DNA of 64,000 nt from Bacteriovoracaceae bacterium UBA6200 (GTDB lineage Bacteria; Bdellovibrionota; Bacteriovoracia; Bacteriovoracales; Bacteriovoracaceae), in the NCBI GenBank assembly GCA_002422605.1, contig DISW01000023.1, positions 408,264-472,263 of the forward strand, in the 5' to 3' direction. Shown piece after piece: positions 50,163 through 59,191 of the stretch (position 1 is its first letter; every line of letters starts with the position of its first letter). Below the pieces are notes generated by a model. It saw only the letters and a list, made by a program, of their open reading frames with translations. It did not search any database and had not been told where the DNA came from. The position numbers were made by a program, and so were the translations under genes.

Positions 50163-52607
50163 ATGAATTCTGAATTACTTTTGCCTGTTGGAAATATGGA
50201 AATGTGTATGGCTGCTGTGCATTATGGCGCTGATGCCATTTATGTAGGTGTCCCGTTTTTCAATGCTCGTGGGCGAAGTACTGACTTTTCCTTAGAAGAT
50301 TTGAAAGAAATGATCGATTTGTGCCATCTCTATGGTGTGAAAGTTAATCTCGCTTTCAATGTGGTGATCTTTCAGGATGAATTCCCCAAGGCGATCGAGC
50401 TGCTAGAGAAAATTTTGCCGATGGGTCCTGATGCTTTTATCGTGCAGGATTTGGGTCTCGCTAAAATAATCCGGACCATGGCCCCTCACCAGAGGATTCA
50501 TGCATCTACTCAAATGACTGTGACTAATCCCGATGCTATCGCCATCTTAGATGACTTGAAGATCGATCGTTTTGTATTAGGACGAGAAAATTCAATACCT
50601 GAAATAAAGCTCATTCGAGAAAATACAGATAAAGAGCTTGAGGTCTTTGTTCATGGTGCCCTTTGCGTGGCCTATTCAGGTCAGTGCTTCACTTCAGAAT
50701 CTCTTGGAGGACGAAGTGCCAACCGGGGACAATGTGCTCAAAGCTGCCGGCTTGAGTATGAGCTTTTTGTGGATGAAGTAAAAAAAGATTTAGGATCTAA
50801 AAAATATCTCGTTTCCCCCAAAGATTTAATGGGCATTGAAGAAATCCCGCTCCTTAAAGAAATAGGGGTGAATTCTTTCAAAGTAGAGGGAAGGCTTAAG
50901 ACTCCTGAGTATGTGGCGGCCGCCGCTAAGAATTACCGAGAAGTTCTCGATGGTGCTCCTGTAAATCTGGAAAAACGAACCCAGGAACTCTCTACCACTT
51001 ATTCCCGTGGCTTCTTTTCTGGCTGGCTTCACGGAGTGAATCACCAGAAGTTGGTGGATGGAACTTATAGTGCTCATAGGGGACTTGAAGTTGGGAAAAT
51101 CCTAGAAGTGAAGAAAAAAACTTTCATGGTTCATTCAAGTGTTCCTTTGAAGGCCGGCATGGGGCTTCTCCTGGTTGGACAAGAAGAGCAAGGCTCAAAG
51201 ATTTTTGCTGTTCAGAAAATCGGTAAGAATTTTGAAGTGGAGCTTGTTCAAAAAAATCTTAAACTCGAAAAAGGCCTGACCGTTTACCTTAACTCTAATG
51301 AGCCGGAGGCCCGTGAACTCCAGAAGGGTTGGCTCACTCGTGAAAAACAAAAACGCATTCCGCTTAATTTCTTTGTGGAAGGAAGAATTGGCGAAAAACT
51401 CATTGTGACCGCTACTGATCCTGAAGGTCGGGAGGTAAGAGTTTATTCCGAGTCCACGTTGAGTGCAGCGAAGGACCGATCACTTACTCCTTCTCAAATT
51501 GCTGATGAACTCAGTGCCCTTGGAACCACGGCCTATAAATTAAATGAATTTGAGGCCCAGATTCAGGAACAACTTTTTTTAAATCATAAAGAGCTTAAGG
51601 AACTTCGTCGTCATCTGGTTGAGAAGGTGAATGAAGTGCGAACCAAGCGAGATGCTGAAGTCGTCCCGTTTACCATTCCTAAAATGGTAAAAAATCCAGG
51701 TGCCAAAGGTTTAAATATCCTTCTTCGTTCTAAAAATCAGGTTGAAGGATTTGCTAAGGACTTCAAAGACTTCTCTGAATATGAGCATTTAATTGCCAGT
51801 GTGATTCTGGATTTTGAGTTCGGAAAGGATTACGCTCCTTCGGTTGAACTGATTAAATCCCTGGGACTTAAGGCCGGAATTGCTACCACCAGGATTCTTA
51901 AGCCCTCTGAATATTATAATCTGAATATTATTACCAGATGTAATCCGGATATGATTTTGGTCCGTAATTTAGGTGCCCTTCATTATCTTAAATCAAAAAC
52001 AACAATCCCTCTGATTGGGGATTTTTCTCTGAATGTGACCAACTCTATGACCCTGGATTATCTCGTCGGGAAAGGGCTTGAAACAGTAAACGTTTCCTAT
52101 GATCTTAATCAAGAGCAACTCTTTGATATGGTGGAATTCTCTGACCCTTCGAAAATTGAAGTGACTCTTCATCAGTACATGCCCGAATTTCATATGGAGC
52201 ATTGTGTGTTTGCGGCCTTTCTGTCTAATGGAACTTCATTTCGAGACTGCGGGAAACCTTGTGAAAAGCATGATGTGAAATTGAAAGATCCTTATGGAAA
52301 TATGCATTTTCTTAAGGCCGATCAAGAATGCCGTAACACCTTCTTCAAGGCGACTCCCCAATCGGCCGGCTTTTTGATGAAAGATTTATCAGATAAAGGT
52401 GTCACTCATTTCCGTCTTGAAGCATTGAATGAGACACCAGAAGAAATTAACTTAAAAATTAAAACGTACCTTAGACTTCTGAATGAAGAGATTGACGTCA
52501 CTGAGGCCATGAACACTCTAAGTGTTGTGGAGAGTTATGGACTAGGTCTTGGTCAAATGAATAAGACTGATACTTATAAAGATCGTAAGAAAGAAACTAG
52601 AAAATAA
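50163..52607 (+). CDS. U32-family RNA hydroxylation protein (RlhA-like)
   Basis: The 814-residue protein opens with L-L-L-P-V-G-N-M-E and then G-A-D-A-I-Y-V-G, with the U32 signature E-V-F-V-H-G-A-L-C-V-A-Y-S-G-Q-C and further Cys in G-Q-C-A-Q-S-C-R that hold an Fe-S cluster. A middle domain (about 290-480) and a C-terminal repeat with C-V-F-A-A-F, C-G-K-P-C-E supply another Cys set. RlhA and TrhP use prephenate to hydroxylate rRNA or tRNA pyrimidines; the length favours an RlhA-type or fused version. Weak ribosome site. Confidence 0.85.
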   Translation: MNSELLLPVGNMEMCMAAVHYGADAIYVGVPFFNARGRSTDFSLEDLKEMIDLCHLYGVKVNLAFNVVIFQDEFPKAIELLEKILPMGPDAFIVQDLGLAKIIRTMAPHQRIHASTQMTVTNPDAIAILDDLKIDRFVLGRENSIPEIKLIRENTDKELEVFVHGALCVAYSGQCFTSESLGGRSANRGQCAQSCRLEYELFVDEVKKDLGSKKYLVSPKDLMGIEEIPLLKEIGVNSFKVEGRLKTPEYVAAAAKNYREVLDGAPVNLEKRTQELSTTYSRGFFSGWLHGVNHQKLVDGTYSAHRGLEVGKILEVKKKTFMVHSSVPLKAGMGLLLVGQEEQGSKIFAVQKIGKNFEVELVQKNLKLEKGLTVYLNSNEPEARELQKGWLTREKQKRIPLNFFVEGRIGEKLIVTATDPEGREVRVYSESTLSAAKDRSLTPSQIADELSALGTTAYKLNEFEAQIQEQLFLNHKELKELRRHLVEKVNEVRTKRDAEVVPFTIPKMVKNPGAKGLNILLRSKNQVEGFAKDFKDFSEYEHLIASVILDFEFGKDYAPSVELIKSLGLKAGIATTRILKPSEYYNLNIITRCNPDMILVRNLGALHYLKSKTTIPLIGDFSLNVTNSMTLDYLVGKGLETVNVSYDLNQEQLFDMVEFSDPSKIEVTLHQYMPEFHMEHCVFAAFLSNGTSFRDCGKPCEKHDVKLKDPYGNMHFLKADQECRNTFFKATPQSAGFLMKDLSDKGVTHFRLEALNETPEEINLKIKTYLRLLNEEIDVTEAMNTLSVVESYGLGLGQMNKTDTYKDRKKETRK

Positions 52608-53154
52608 TTTCCGAACGCGGAATCTCCATCCATTCACCGGCCTTAAGCCCATTTAATTCAAGGTTGGCTATTTTCTTTCGAATGAGTCTTAAAGTCGGGT
52701 GACCAATGGCCGCGGTCATTTTTCTAACCTGGCGGTTTTTTCCTTCTATGATTTTAATTTCAAGCCACACATCTTGAACCGTTTTTCTTATCCTCACAGG
52801 AGGATCTCTTGGAGGAACATCCGGTTCTGGTTCAAGGATTTGAACTGAGCAAGGACGAGTAAGATAATCTTCGATACGTAAACCTTGCCTCATCTTTTCC
52901 AGAGATTCTTCATTTGGAACTCTCTCTACCAGGGCCCAATATGTTTTTGGCTTCTCGTTTCGAGGATTAAGAAGCCTTTCAATGAGTGGCCCATCATCGG
53001 TTAAGAGCAAGAGTCCTTCAGAGTCTTTATCAAGCCTTCCTGCAGGGTAAACGCCTTTGGGAATTGAATATTCCGCCAGGGATTTCGCTCCATCTTCGGG
53101 AGTAAATTGTGAGAGGACGCCGTAAGGCTTATGGAATAAAATGTATCTTGGCAT
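52597..53154 (-). CDS. Pseudouridine synthase (RluE-like)
   Basis: The 185-residue protein has G-R-L-D-K-D-S-E-G-L-L, the catalytic Asp motif of RsuA/RluE enzymes, then K-N-R-Q-V-R-K-M and R-L-I-R. It lacks an S4 domain, as in RluE, which makes pseudouridine 2457 in 23S rRNA. Convergent with the U32 gene with an 11-base overlap. Confidence 0.92.
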   Translation of the reverse strand: MPRYILFHKPYGVLSQFTPEDGAKSLAEYSIPKGVYPAGRLDKDSEGLLLLTDDGPLIERLLNPRNEKPKTYWALVERVPNEESLEKMRQGLRIEDYLTRPCSVQILEPEPDVPPRDPPVRIRKTVQDVWLEIKIIEGKNRQVRKMTAAIGHPTLRLIRKKIANLELNGLKAGEWMEIPRSEIIF

Positions 53155-53242
53155 ATGAAAACATTACCATAATTACAATTGAGAGCAAAAGTAAGATGAA
53201 TTTTCGGGAGGAGCATTATAAAAGTTTTTTAGGGGAGGAATT

Positions 53243-53323
53243 ATGGAAAAATTATTTCTCGTTATCGGTTTAGGACTTTTTTCAATGCTTGCCACTCTCT
53301 TTTCAACCCAGGCATTCAACTAA
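53243..53323 (+). CDS. Putative 26-residue membrane micropeptide
   Basis: ATG follows AGGGGAGGAA (an excellent ribosome site). The 26 residues are almost wholly hydrophobic (K-L-F-L-V-I-G-L-G-L-F-S-M-L), fitting one membrane span. It sits between two genes, just ahead of the eIF1-like gene on the same strand. Third such frame in the window; expression is unproven. Confidence 0.45.
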   Translation: MEKLFLVIGLGLFSMLATLFSTQAFN

Positions 53324-53362
53324 TGCTTGACTCATGGAAGAGTCAAATTTTACATTCATTCC

Positions 53363-53713
53363 ATGTCTGATTACGAAATTGTTTATTCTGATGATCCAAA
53401 CTTCAAGAAACGCTGCCCTAAGTGCCAAAAGTATCCTTGTGCTTGCCCAAAGGCCGATCAAATGGTGCCGGGCAATCATACGCTGAAAATCCGTCTGGAA
53501 AAGAACGGACGTGGCGGGAAAACAGTGACTGTCGTTTTTGAGCTCCCACAAAATGAAGACTATTTTAAAGGGGTTGAAAAAAAGCTTAAAGCTTTATGCG
53601 GAACAGGTGGGGCCTATAAAAATAATATGATTGAGATTCAAGGAGACCATAGAGAAAAGATAAAAGCCCATCTTGAAAAACTCGGTTTCAAAGTCAAACT
53701 GGCCGGCGGATGA
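53363..53713 (+). CDS. eIF1/SUI1-family translation factor (YciH-like)
   Basis: The 116-residue product from the ATG at 53363 has an N-terminal C-P-K-C-x(5)-C-A-C zinc-type knot and the SUI1 domain: G-R-G-G-K-T-V-T-V, then G-T-G-G-A-Y-K-N-N-M-I-E-I-Q-G-D-H. YciH may affect initiation fidelity. An upstream TTG at 53327 would add 12 residues but has no better ribosome site. It ends in ATGA overlap with the next gene. Confidence 0.9.
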   Translation: MSDYEIVYSDDPNFKKRCPKCQKYPCACPKADQMVPGNHTLKIRLEKNGRGGKTVTVVFELPQNEDYFKGVEKKLKALCGTGGAYKNNMIEIQGDHREKIKAHLEKLGFKVKLAGG

Positions 53714-54438
53714 GTGATTTGCCTGAAACCCGATTAAATTTATGTCTTAAATGCCGACGGCGCATTTTAACCTGTGTGTGTGAGAAGCTTAAACCCTTTG
53801 ATACCCATTCTCGCTTCATCATTCTTATGCACCCGATGGAATTTAAAAAAGAAAAAGTGGGAACGGGAAGATTTTCCCATCTTATTTTGAAAAATTCTGA
53901 AATCCTGGTTGATGTGAGTTTTGATAAGCATCCTCGTTTAGATGAACTTCTTAATGATCCCGAGTATGAGACCTTTATTCTTTATCCGGGAGTTGAAACC
54001 ATTGATCTGGGTACTTCTGAATTAAAGAATAGACTCACTAAAAAGGCTCAGTTCCTGGTAATTGACGGTACCTGGCCTTGTGCTAAGAAAATGATGAAGC
54101 TCACCACTAAGCTTCATTCACTTCCCAGAGTGAGTTTTAATAGTCAGAGGATTTCTGAATTTAAAGTGAAGCATCAACCTATGCCCGGTTGTCTTTCAAC
54201 CGTGGAATCCCTTCACCAGGTGCTAGTGGATTTAAATCGTATGGGCCTCGAGGATTCAGGAAATAATCATGAAAACTTAATGGAAGTTTTCAGATATACC
54301 GTAAACCAGCAAATAGATCTTGCCAGTGATCCTAATCGCCAGGGATATCGGAAGAAACCGTTTTCTCTTGCCCATGAAAGAAAAATTTCCAAAAAATGGA
54401 AGGACCGCCTTCTCTTTTTTAAAGGGCCTGATGAATGA
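53710..54438 (+). CDS. DTW-domain tRNA-uridine aminocarboxypropyltransferase (second copy)
   Basis: The 242-residue protein has D-G-T-W (canonical DTW), the N-terminal zinc cluster C-L-K-C-R-R-R-I-L-T-C-V-C, and S-T-V-E-S-L-H-Q near the end. Compared with the copy at 34 kb it is longer and conserves the canonical T. Start is coupled to yciH by ATGA. The two copies may modify different tRNA positions. It overlaps the convergent GT2 gene by 20 bases. Confidence 0.88.
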   Translation: MSDLPETRLNLCLKCRRRILTCVCEKLKPFDTHSRFIILMHPMEFKKEKVGTGRFSHLILKNSEILVDVSFDKHPRLDELLNDPEYETFILYPGVETIDLGTSELKNRLTKKAQFLVIDGTWPCAKKMMKLTTKLHSLPRVSFNSQRISEFKVKHQPMPGCLSTVESLHQVLVDLNRMGLEDSGNNHENLMEVFRYTVNQQIDLASDPNRQGYRKKPFSLAHERKISKKWKDRLLFFKGPDE

Positions 54439-55774
54439 TTTCTTCTCTTGGCTTCTCTCCCCACTTCTGATTTTTACTGAGTGAACGCAGAAGAGCATTC
54501 AGTCTCCACCAGGTATTTAGTTGTTTATAACCAAAATGGATGAGAAGAGTATCAAGAATGCCTCTGGCCATGGTCCAGTTCTTCTGATGGGAAACGTATT
54601 TAATATCAAGTTGAATCCCGACAATCGTAATAAAAAGATTAAAGAAAAGGCCTAGCCCTAAATAGATGGCCGCATGATCAAGTGAAACCCATCCCTGAAT
54701 AAGGGCAAAAGGGAGCAATAGATAGGCCATAAAGACGACCACAGGAGAGAAGGCTTCAACTAACCAAAAATAAGGAATAGTAACGAGACCCAGGATACCA
54801 TGTGAAGGTCTGAAGAAAAGACCTGAATTCTGAAGCAAAGTTTGCACCAAACCCATTTGCCAACGCATACGCTGTCGGGAAAGATGGGGAATCGTTTTCG
54901 GAACCTGAGTGTAACAAGTCGTGACAGGAAGGATTTTAAACTGATGATCTCTTCCAGGGTAGGCCCGACGGAGACGGACAATCATATCAAAGTCTTCTGT
55001 AATAGACCGGTGGCTGAAACCGCCAATCTTTTTTAAGGCATCTTTTTTTAACATACAGAAGGCACCAGAAATCAAAAGAGTTGATCCCAGATAGCTCCAG
55101 CCTAATCTTTCACAAACAAATGTTCTTAAATATTCAATACGCTGAAAACGGTTAACCCATTCTTTCCCACGAGAAACAAGAGGAAGATTATTTTTTAATA
55201 CCTGGGCCGAAAGAACTTGAATCACTCCACCTGCGGCAATGAGTTTTTTATTGCGCTTAAAGGAACTTAAACAGGCCTCAACTCCTTTTGCATCAGGAAT
55301 TGTGTCCGCATCCATGGTGCAAATAAGATCATAGCTCGAGTGGGAGATACCAAAATTCAAAGCTTGAGCTTTGCCACTATGTGGGGCCTTTAAGATTTTT
55401 AATTCAGGTCTTGTGATCGATTGGAAAAGCATCTCATCGTCTGGACACTTTCTTAATTGGAACATTGTTTGAAGCAGTCTGATTGTTTGATCTTGAGAGC
55501 CATCATCAATCACGATAATTTCTTTTTTTTCCTGCGGTAAGGATAAATAGGTTTGAATGGTTTCCACAATGAGGGAGGCTTCATTGTAGGCCGGAATAAT
55601 AAAGCTAACGGCCGGAAGCTCTTTATCTGTTTCAATGGACCTTAATTGGAATTTTTTTATCTTAATCCATGAGAAGACCATCATTAAGGCATAAATAAAG
55701 TTAACCGCCAGGAAATAAACAGCAATAGAGACTAAAAGAAGCATGCAAATTTCTTGTATCATTAGAACATCCAA
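54419..55774 (-). CDS. Family 2 glycosyltransferase of the PgaC/YaiP type
   Basis: A transmembrane segment near the start is followed by the GT2 domain: S-F-I-I-P-A-Y-N-E-A, V-I-D-D-G-S-Q-D (D-x-D-like), T-M-D-A-D-T, E-D-F-D-M, and R-Q-R-M-R-W, the processive-synthase Q/R-x-x-R-W signature. Further membrane helices follow. It probably makes a beta-linked exopolysaccharide at the inner membrane. Start may also be the ATG at 55762, which overlaps the YaiO stop as TAATG. Confidence 0.87.
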   Translation of the reverse strand: MDVLMIQEICMLLLVSIAVYFLAVNFIYALMMVFSWIKIKKFQLRSIETDKELPAVSFIIPAYNEASLIVETIQTYLSLPQEKKEIIVIDDGSQDQTIRLLQTMFQLRKCPDDEMLFQSITRPELKILKAPHSGKAQALNFGISHSSYDLICTMDADTIPDAKGVEACLSSFKRNKKLIAAGGVIQVLSAQVLKNNLPLVSRGKEWVNRFQRIEYLRTFVCERLGWSYLGSTLLISGAFCMLKKDALKKIGGFSHRSITEDFDMIVRLRRAYPGRDHQFKILPVTTCYTQVPKTIPHLSRQRMRWQMGLVQTLLQNSGLFFRPSHGILGLVTIPYFWLVEAFSPVVVFMAYLLLPFALIQGWVSLDHAAIYLGLGLFFNLFITIVGIQLDIKYVSHQKNWTMARGILDTLLIHFGYKQLNTWWRLNALLRSLSKNQKWGEKPREEIIHQAL

Positions 55775-56520
55775 CTTAGGTTAAGGGTTGTTGTATGAAA
55801 TTCAGTTTTTAGTTGATCGTAATCAGTATGATCGAAGGCCAATTCGCTTTTAAAAGTAGGAGAGAAGTACCAAGTAAAGGACATTCCTCCCGTTAAGGTA
55901 TCAACGAGTTTTGATGACTCACCAATAATTCCTTGGGAAGCTTCCTTTCCTTTGTAAGAAAATACACTCACGGCATATTTCTTTTCCTGGTAGTAGATCG
56001 CTCTTATACCAAAATTATGAACATCACGAGTCTGTTTCGGTGAATCAAAACTTGCTTTTCCGAACATCACAGAAGGAATAATAATAACTCCGGGAATTTT
56101 CTCAATTTCCATTCCGGCATTTACTGTATGCAGAGTGGTGCTGCTATAACGGGAGTCTCGATAGTAGAGATATGGAGAAAGGCCACTTAGCCAGGCATAG
56201 TATCCGCTTAAAATAGTCTGTTTCACTGGCAGGATTTCATTCCCTTTACCTTGGAGATAATGGGCCTCAAGAGTCCAGCGTTCCGAAGGGCGATAAGAAA
56301 CCATTCCCCCGATTCGTTTTTCATAGAGATCAAATCTTTCAAGGTAGGTGACTTGTCCGCCTACATTAACTTTATCATTTACCTTAATCCGAGCAAGTAA
56401 GTCTTGTTGCCAGCCGGAGGTTTTTTGCTTTCGTAAATTCACATGTTGGGTAACAGTTTGAATCTCGTGGGCATAAGTATTGACTGAAAGGCAGAGTAAA
56501 AAAAGCACGAAGAATCGCAA
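55762..56520 (-). CDS. YaiO-family outer-membrane barrel protein
   Basis: A signal peptide ends Y-A (about residue 17). The mature sequence is a run of barrel strands with closing S-W-M-F, an aromatic outer-membrane end. YaiO is linked with the GT2-type YaiP in enterobacteria, and here the two genes overlap by 3 to 13 bases, so they almost surely form one export/synthesis unit. Confidence 0.8.
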   Translation of the reverse strand: MRFFVLFLLCLSVNTYAHEIQTVTQHVNLRKQKTSGWQQDLLARIKVNDKVNVGGQVTYLERFDLYEKRIGGMVSYRPSERWTLEAHYLQGKGNEILPVKQTILSGYYAWLSGLSPYLYYRDSRYSSTTLHTVNAGMEIEKIPGVIIIPSVMFGKASFDSPKQTRDVHNFGIRAIYYQEKKYAVSVFSYKGKEASQGIIGESSKLVDTLTGGMSFTWYFSPTFKSELAFDHTDYDQLKTEFHTTTLNLSWMF

Positions 56521-56594
56521 GTTATTTTCCTTATGTTGTTAATCCTTATACATATGCTAAGATTTTCTAAAACAGTTAGGCAAATTTAAGTCAA

Positions 56595-57401
56595 ATGAAA
56601 GTAATTAAGTCGGACTCTGGATTCCTGGCATTCCAGAAAATCTTCAAACTTCTTCACAGTAATCAGTACCCTCTGGTACTTTGGCAAAACAATGATGACG
56701 GCTCAAAGCTGGTCCTCGATTCATTTCTTAATTCCTTTAATCTAGAGTCCGCCCAGTTACATTTCGATAAAAATTCTGATGTTAATGAAGGCACCATTTA
56801 TTGTTACTGCGAAGATGAGCAGTTCATTTTTAAAACGATGGTTCTAAGTATTAAAGACGGTGTCTTTACTGCAGGAGTTCCTTTAGAAATTAAATTACTC
56901 GAAGAGCCCGATGTGGCTACAATAAAAGGGCAAGTTGGTGTGGATCTATTGGGACATTGGAAAACCAAAAGACTTAAACTTGATGGGAATGATGGACCCG
57001 ATTATATCAAAGTCAAATCCATGTCTGAACGTTCATCAAGAGATCAGGAATTTTTAAACAACGAGTTTGATAGTGTTAGCCTCGATGAAGAAGAAAAACT
57101 TTTTGCAGATAAACGGGAAAGTCCTCGAGCGCGTCCAAAAATTGATAAATGGGTAAAGATTAAAACTGATGCCAGCGAAGAGATTCACTTTTTAAGACTT
57201 TTTGATTTGTCTCGAGGAGGGATGGGGTTTCTATCTATGGATCCTGAAACCTTCCCTAAGGGGTCAACCATTCAAGTGGTAGGCTTTGAAGAATTCAATC
57301 TGGATGATCCCTTGATTGGAAAGGTCATGTCTCATCGGGCGATTGATGAAAGTCAGATTGAATTTAAAATTGGGATAAAGTTCAATGAGGGGCAGGAATA
57401 A
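56595..57401 (+). CDS. PilZ-domain protein
   Basis: The 268-residue protein has an N-terminal ~140-residue region with no family match, then a PilZ domain with R-E-S-P-R-A-R-P and D-L-S-R-G-G-M-G-F, and a final I-G-I-K-F-N-E. These motifs bind c-di-GMP. It is divergent from the glycosyltransferase/YaiO pair, where it may act as an effector on polysaccharide production. No good ribosome site precedes the ATG. Confidence 0.85.
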   Translation: MKVIKSDSGFLAFQKIFKLLHSNQYPLVLWQNNDDGSKLVLDSFLNSFNLESAQLHFDKNSDVNEGTIYCYCEDEQFIFKTMVLSIKDGVFTAGVPLEIKLLEEPDVATIKGQVGVDLLGHWKTKRLKLDGNDGPDYIKVKSMSERSSRDQEFLNNEFDSVSLDEEEKLFADKRESPRARPKIDKWVKIKTDASEEIHFLRLFDLSRGGMGFLSMDPETFPKGSTIQVVGFEEFNLDDPLIGKVMSHRAIDESQIEFKIGIKFNEGQE

Positions 57402-57402
57402 T

Positions 57403-57427
57403 AAAAGGGGCCCTTAAAGGACCCCCC
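57403..57427 (-). terminator. Terminator of the Pro/Gly-rich gene
   Basis: On the minus strand GGGGGGTCC pairs with GGGCCCC around TTTAA, ending in TTTT. It also lies directly after the PilZ stop, so it may serve both strands. Confidence 0.7.
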
Positions 57428-57440
57428 AATCGATTTTTAA

Positions 57441-58004
57441 TTAGCGACAGTCTCTTCGAGAAACCACACGCTCTTCAGGTCGGCAGCTAATAGTCCGGCA
57501 AAAACGCATGTCTCTATTCCATTCACATTTTCTTCTCGCTTCAGACTCTGCAGCATAGCGATCTGCGCCCACTGCTCTGAATACTGAACGAACTCCATTG
57601 TAGTTAGTTCCTTCAACTTCACATAATTGACTTACTTCTGAACATGTTTCTACACATCGACCGTGGTGTTGAAGACAAGAACCACAGCTTCTATGGGCCC
57701 CTGAGTGTTCCTCCCATCCTCGGTCTCCAGCGCTACAGACAACTCGTGCAGGTGACGGATAACCGTACCCTGGGCCTGGAATTGGGCGAGGTGGTTGTTG
57801 TGGGTATTGAGGGCCTGGACGATGAGGGGCCGGGCGTTGACCGTATCCTGGGCCCGGGACTGGCCTTTGAGGACCTGGGCGATGAGGGGCCGGTTGTTGA
57901 CCGTAACCTGGACGAGGGCGTGGTCTATATTGAGCATCAGCTGTATTCATAAATGAAGCATTTAGCAGAACAAAAGAAAAAACCAGTAAGCTAAGTAGTC
58001 TCAT
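57441..58004 (-). CDS. Exported Pro/Gly/Tyr-repeat protein with Cys-rich C-terminus
   Basis: The ATG at 58004 follows GGAGGG and gives a signal peptide (about residues 1-24, ending A-D-A). Next come imperfect repeats of P-G-Y-G-Q-x-P-A-P-H-R-P-G-P-Q and P-G-P-G-Y-G (about 25-85). The C-terminal ~100 residues hold ten Cys (for example C-G-S-C-L-Q-H, C-V-E-T-C, C-R-T-I-S-C), which implies disulfides. An upstream start would add 22 residues but lacks a ribosome site. Role at the cell surface is inferred. Confidence 0.65.
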   Translation of the reverse strand: MRLLSLLVFSFVLLNASFMNTADAQYRPRPRPGYGQQPAPHRPGPQRPVPGPGYGQRPAPHRPGPQYPQQPPRPIPGPGYGYPSPARVVCSAGDRGWEEHSGAHRSCGSCLQHHGRCVETCSEVSQLCEVEGTNYNGVRSVFRAVGADRYAAESEARRKCEWNRDMRFCRTISCRPEERVVSRRDCR

Positions 58005-58132
58005 CAAAACCCTCCAAGGTGTTTGTCTTAAAGGCAATTTATGAGAGGCAAATTTTTCTGTCAAAATCAAATTCGGGACTTAAGACGATATTAGAATCTT
58101 GGTGTCAGTTCGATCCAGAAGAGAGAAGAAAT

Positions 58133-58147
58133 GGGCCATAATGGCCC
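58133..58147 (-). terminator. Weak terminator-like palindrome after srkA
   Basis: GGGCCAT-A-ATGGCCC, on the minus strand followed by a T-rich stretch. The loop is very short, so function is uncertain. Confidence 0.45.
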
Positions 58148-58153
58148 TGAATT

Positions 58154-59182
58154 TTAGCTGTAATAGCTCATTTCCTGGAGGGCCGCGAGTTGCATGCGCA
58201 GGTCAATTAACTCTTGATCCCAATAATTTGGCGAAGTGAACTGTGGAAAAACTCGTTGAAAAGAATGATCTTCCCAACGCTTAGCAATCCACGCATTGAA
58301 ATGGACCATACGCATGGTACGAAGGGCCTCAGTCAGGTTCATCCTAAGACTATCCTGACGGGTCATCTCTTTATAGGCCCCGAGAAATCGATCTCTGTCA
58401 TCAATACTGTACTGATCTTTCCCTGGGAAAAGTAACCACAGATCTTGCTCTACAGGACCGGTTAAACAGTCATCAAAATCAACGGCAATGGGGCCGGCCG
58501 AAGTCCAGACAATATTTCCGCGGTGGAAGTCACCATGGAGTTTTTGCTGAGGTAACCCGCTGAAGAGCGTATTCAGAAGAGGGTAGAGCTGCTCTAAGAG
58601 TTTTAAGTAATGGGAGAAACTCACATGATCAACAGGACGCACTTTTTCTAATTCAATCCGGTTGGCCTCTACAAAGGTTGTGGGATTTAGAGCAAGTCTG
58701 TGAGTAAAATTTCCCATAGTGCCGATGTTATGGATGCGGCCGATGAGACGTCCCACTTGTTCAATTTCTTCTTTAATGAGTTCATCCTTCAGACGCCCTT
58801 GCACCTTGGGAAATAAAGCAAACCACAGATTGGTGCTCTCATGCAGATGAAGAGTCGTGCCTGAAAACTCCAGAGGGGCAACAACCGGAACTTCAAACTC
58901 TATAAGGTTGTTTAAGAATTTATGTTCTTCCAGAATCTGATCTTTTGACCAGCGGCCAGGACGATAGAATTTTAAAATAACATTGGTAGAGCTAAAACCT
59001 TTCTCCACTTCTATTGGAGAAGCAAGTTCCACATCATAAACTCTATTTTCAAGAGAATTAAGAGTCATCACTCTTCCCGTGAGTCTCTTTCCGAAGGTTT
59101 CTGCCGCCTCCATAACATGATCTGGAGTAAGCATATGGAAGTGTCTGGTTTCATCGCCCCAGATTCCTTTTGTGTCTGACAT
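58154..59182 (-). CDS. srkA: Stress-response kinase SrkA-like
   Basis: The 342-residue protein kinase-like fold has the aminoglycoside-kinase-type motif H-G-D-F-H-R-G-N-I and V-D-F-D-D-C, then G-P-V-E-Q-D-L-W-L-L-F, a SrkA/YihE signature. N-terminal L-N-S-L-E-N-R-V-Y and P-L-E mark the nucleotide loop. SrkA phosphorylates Ser/Thr and guards against stress-induced death. Last gene of the ROK-Maf-PhoD-SrkA run. Confidence 0.92.
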   Translation of the reverse strand: MSDTKGIWGDETRHFHMLTPDHVMEAAETFGKRLTGRVMTLNSLENRVYDVELASPIEVEKGFSSTNVILKFYRPGRWSKDQILEEHKFLNNLIEFEVPVVAPLEFSGTTLHLHESTNLWFALFPKVQGRLKDELIKEEIEQVGRLIGRIHNIGTMGNFTHRLALNPTTFVEANRIELEKVRPVDHVSFSHYLKLLEQLYPLLNTLFSGLPQQKLHGDFHRGNIVWTSAGPIAVDFDDCLTGPVEQDLWLLFPGKDQYSIDDRDRFLGAYKEMTRQDSLRMNLTEALRTMRMVHFNAWIAKRWEDHSFQRVFPQFTSPNYWDQELIDLRMQLAALQEMSYYS

Positions 59183-59191
59183 TCTTTTTCC

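Noticed and set aside
57644..57952. Plus-strand frame over the Pro/Gly repeat gene
   Set aside because: The opposite strand has a ribosome site, a signal peptide and ordered Cys domain; the plus frame is the antisense of repeats.
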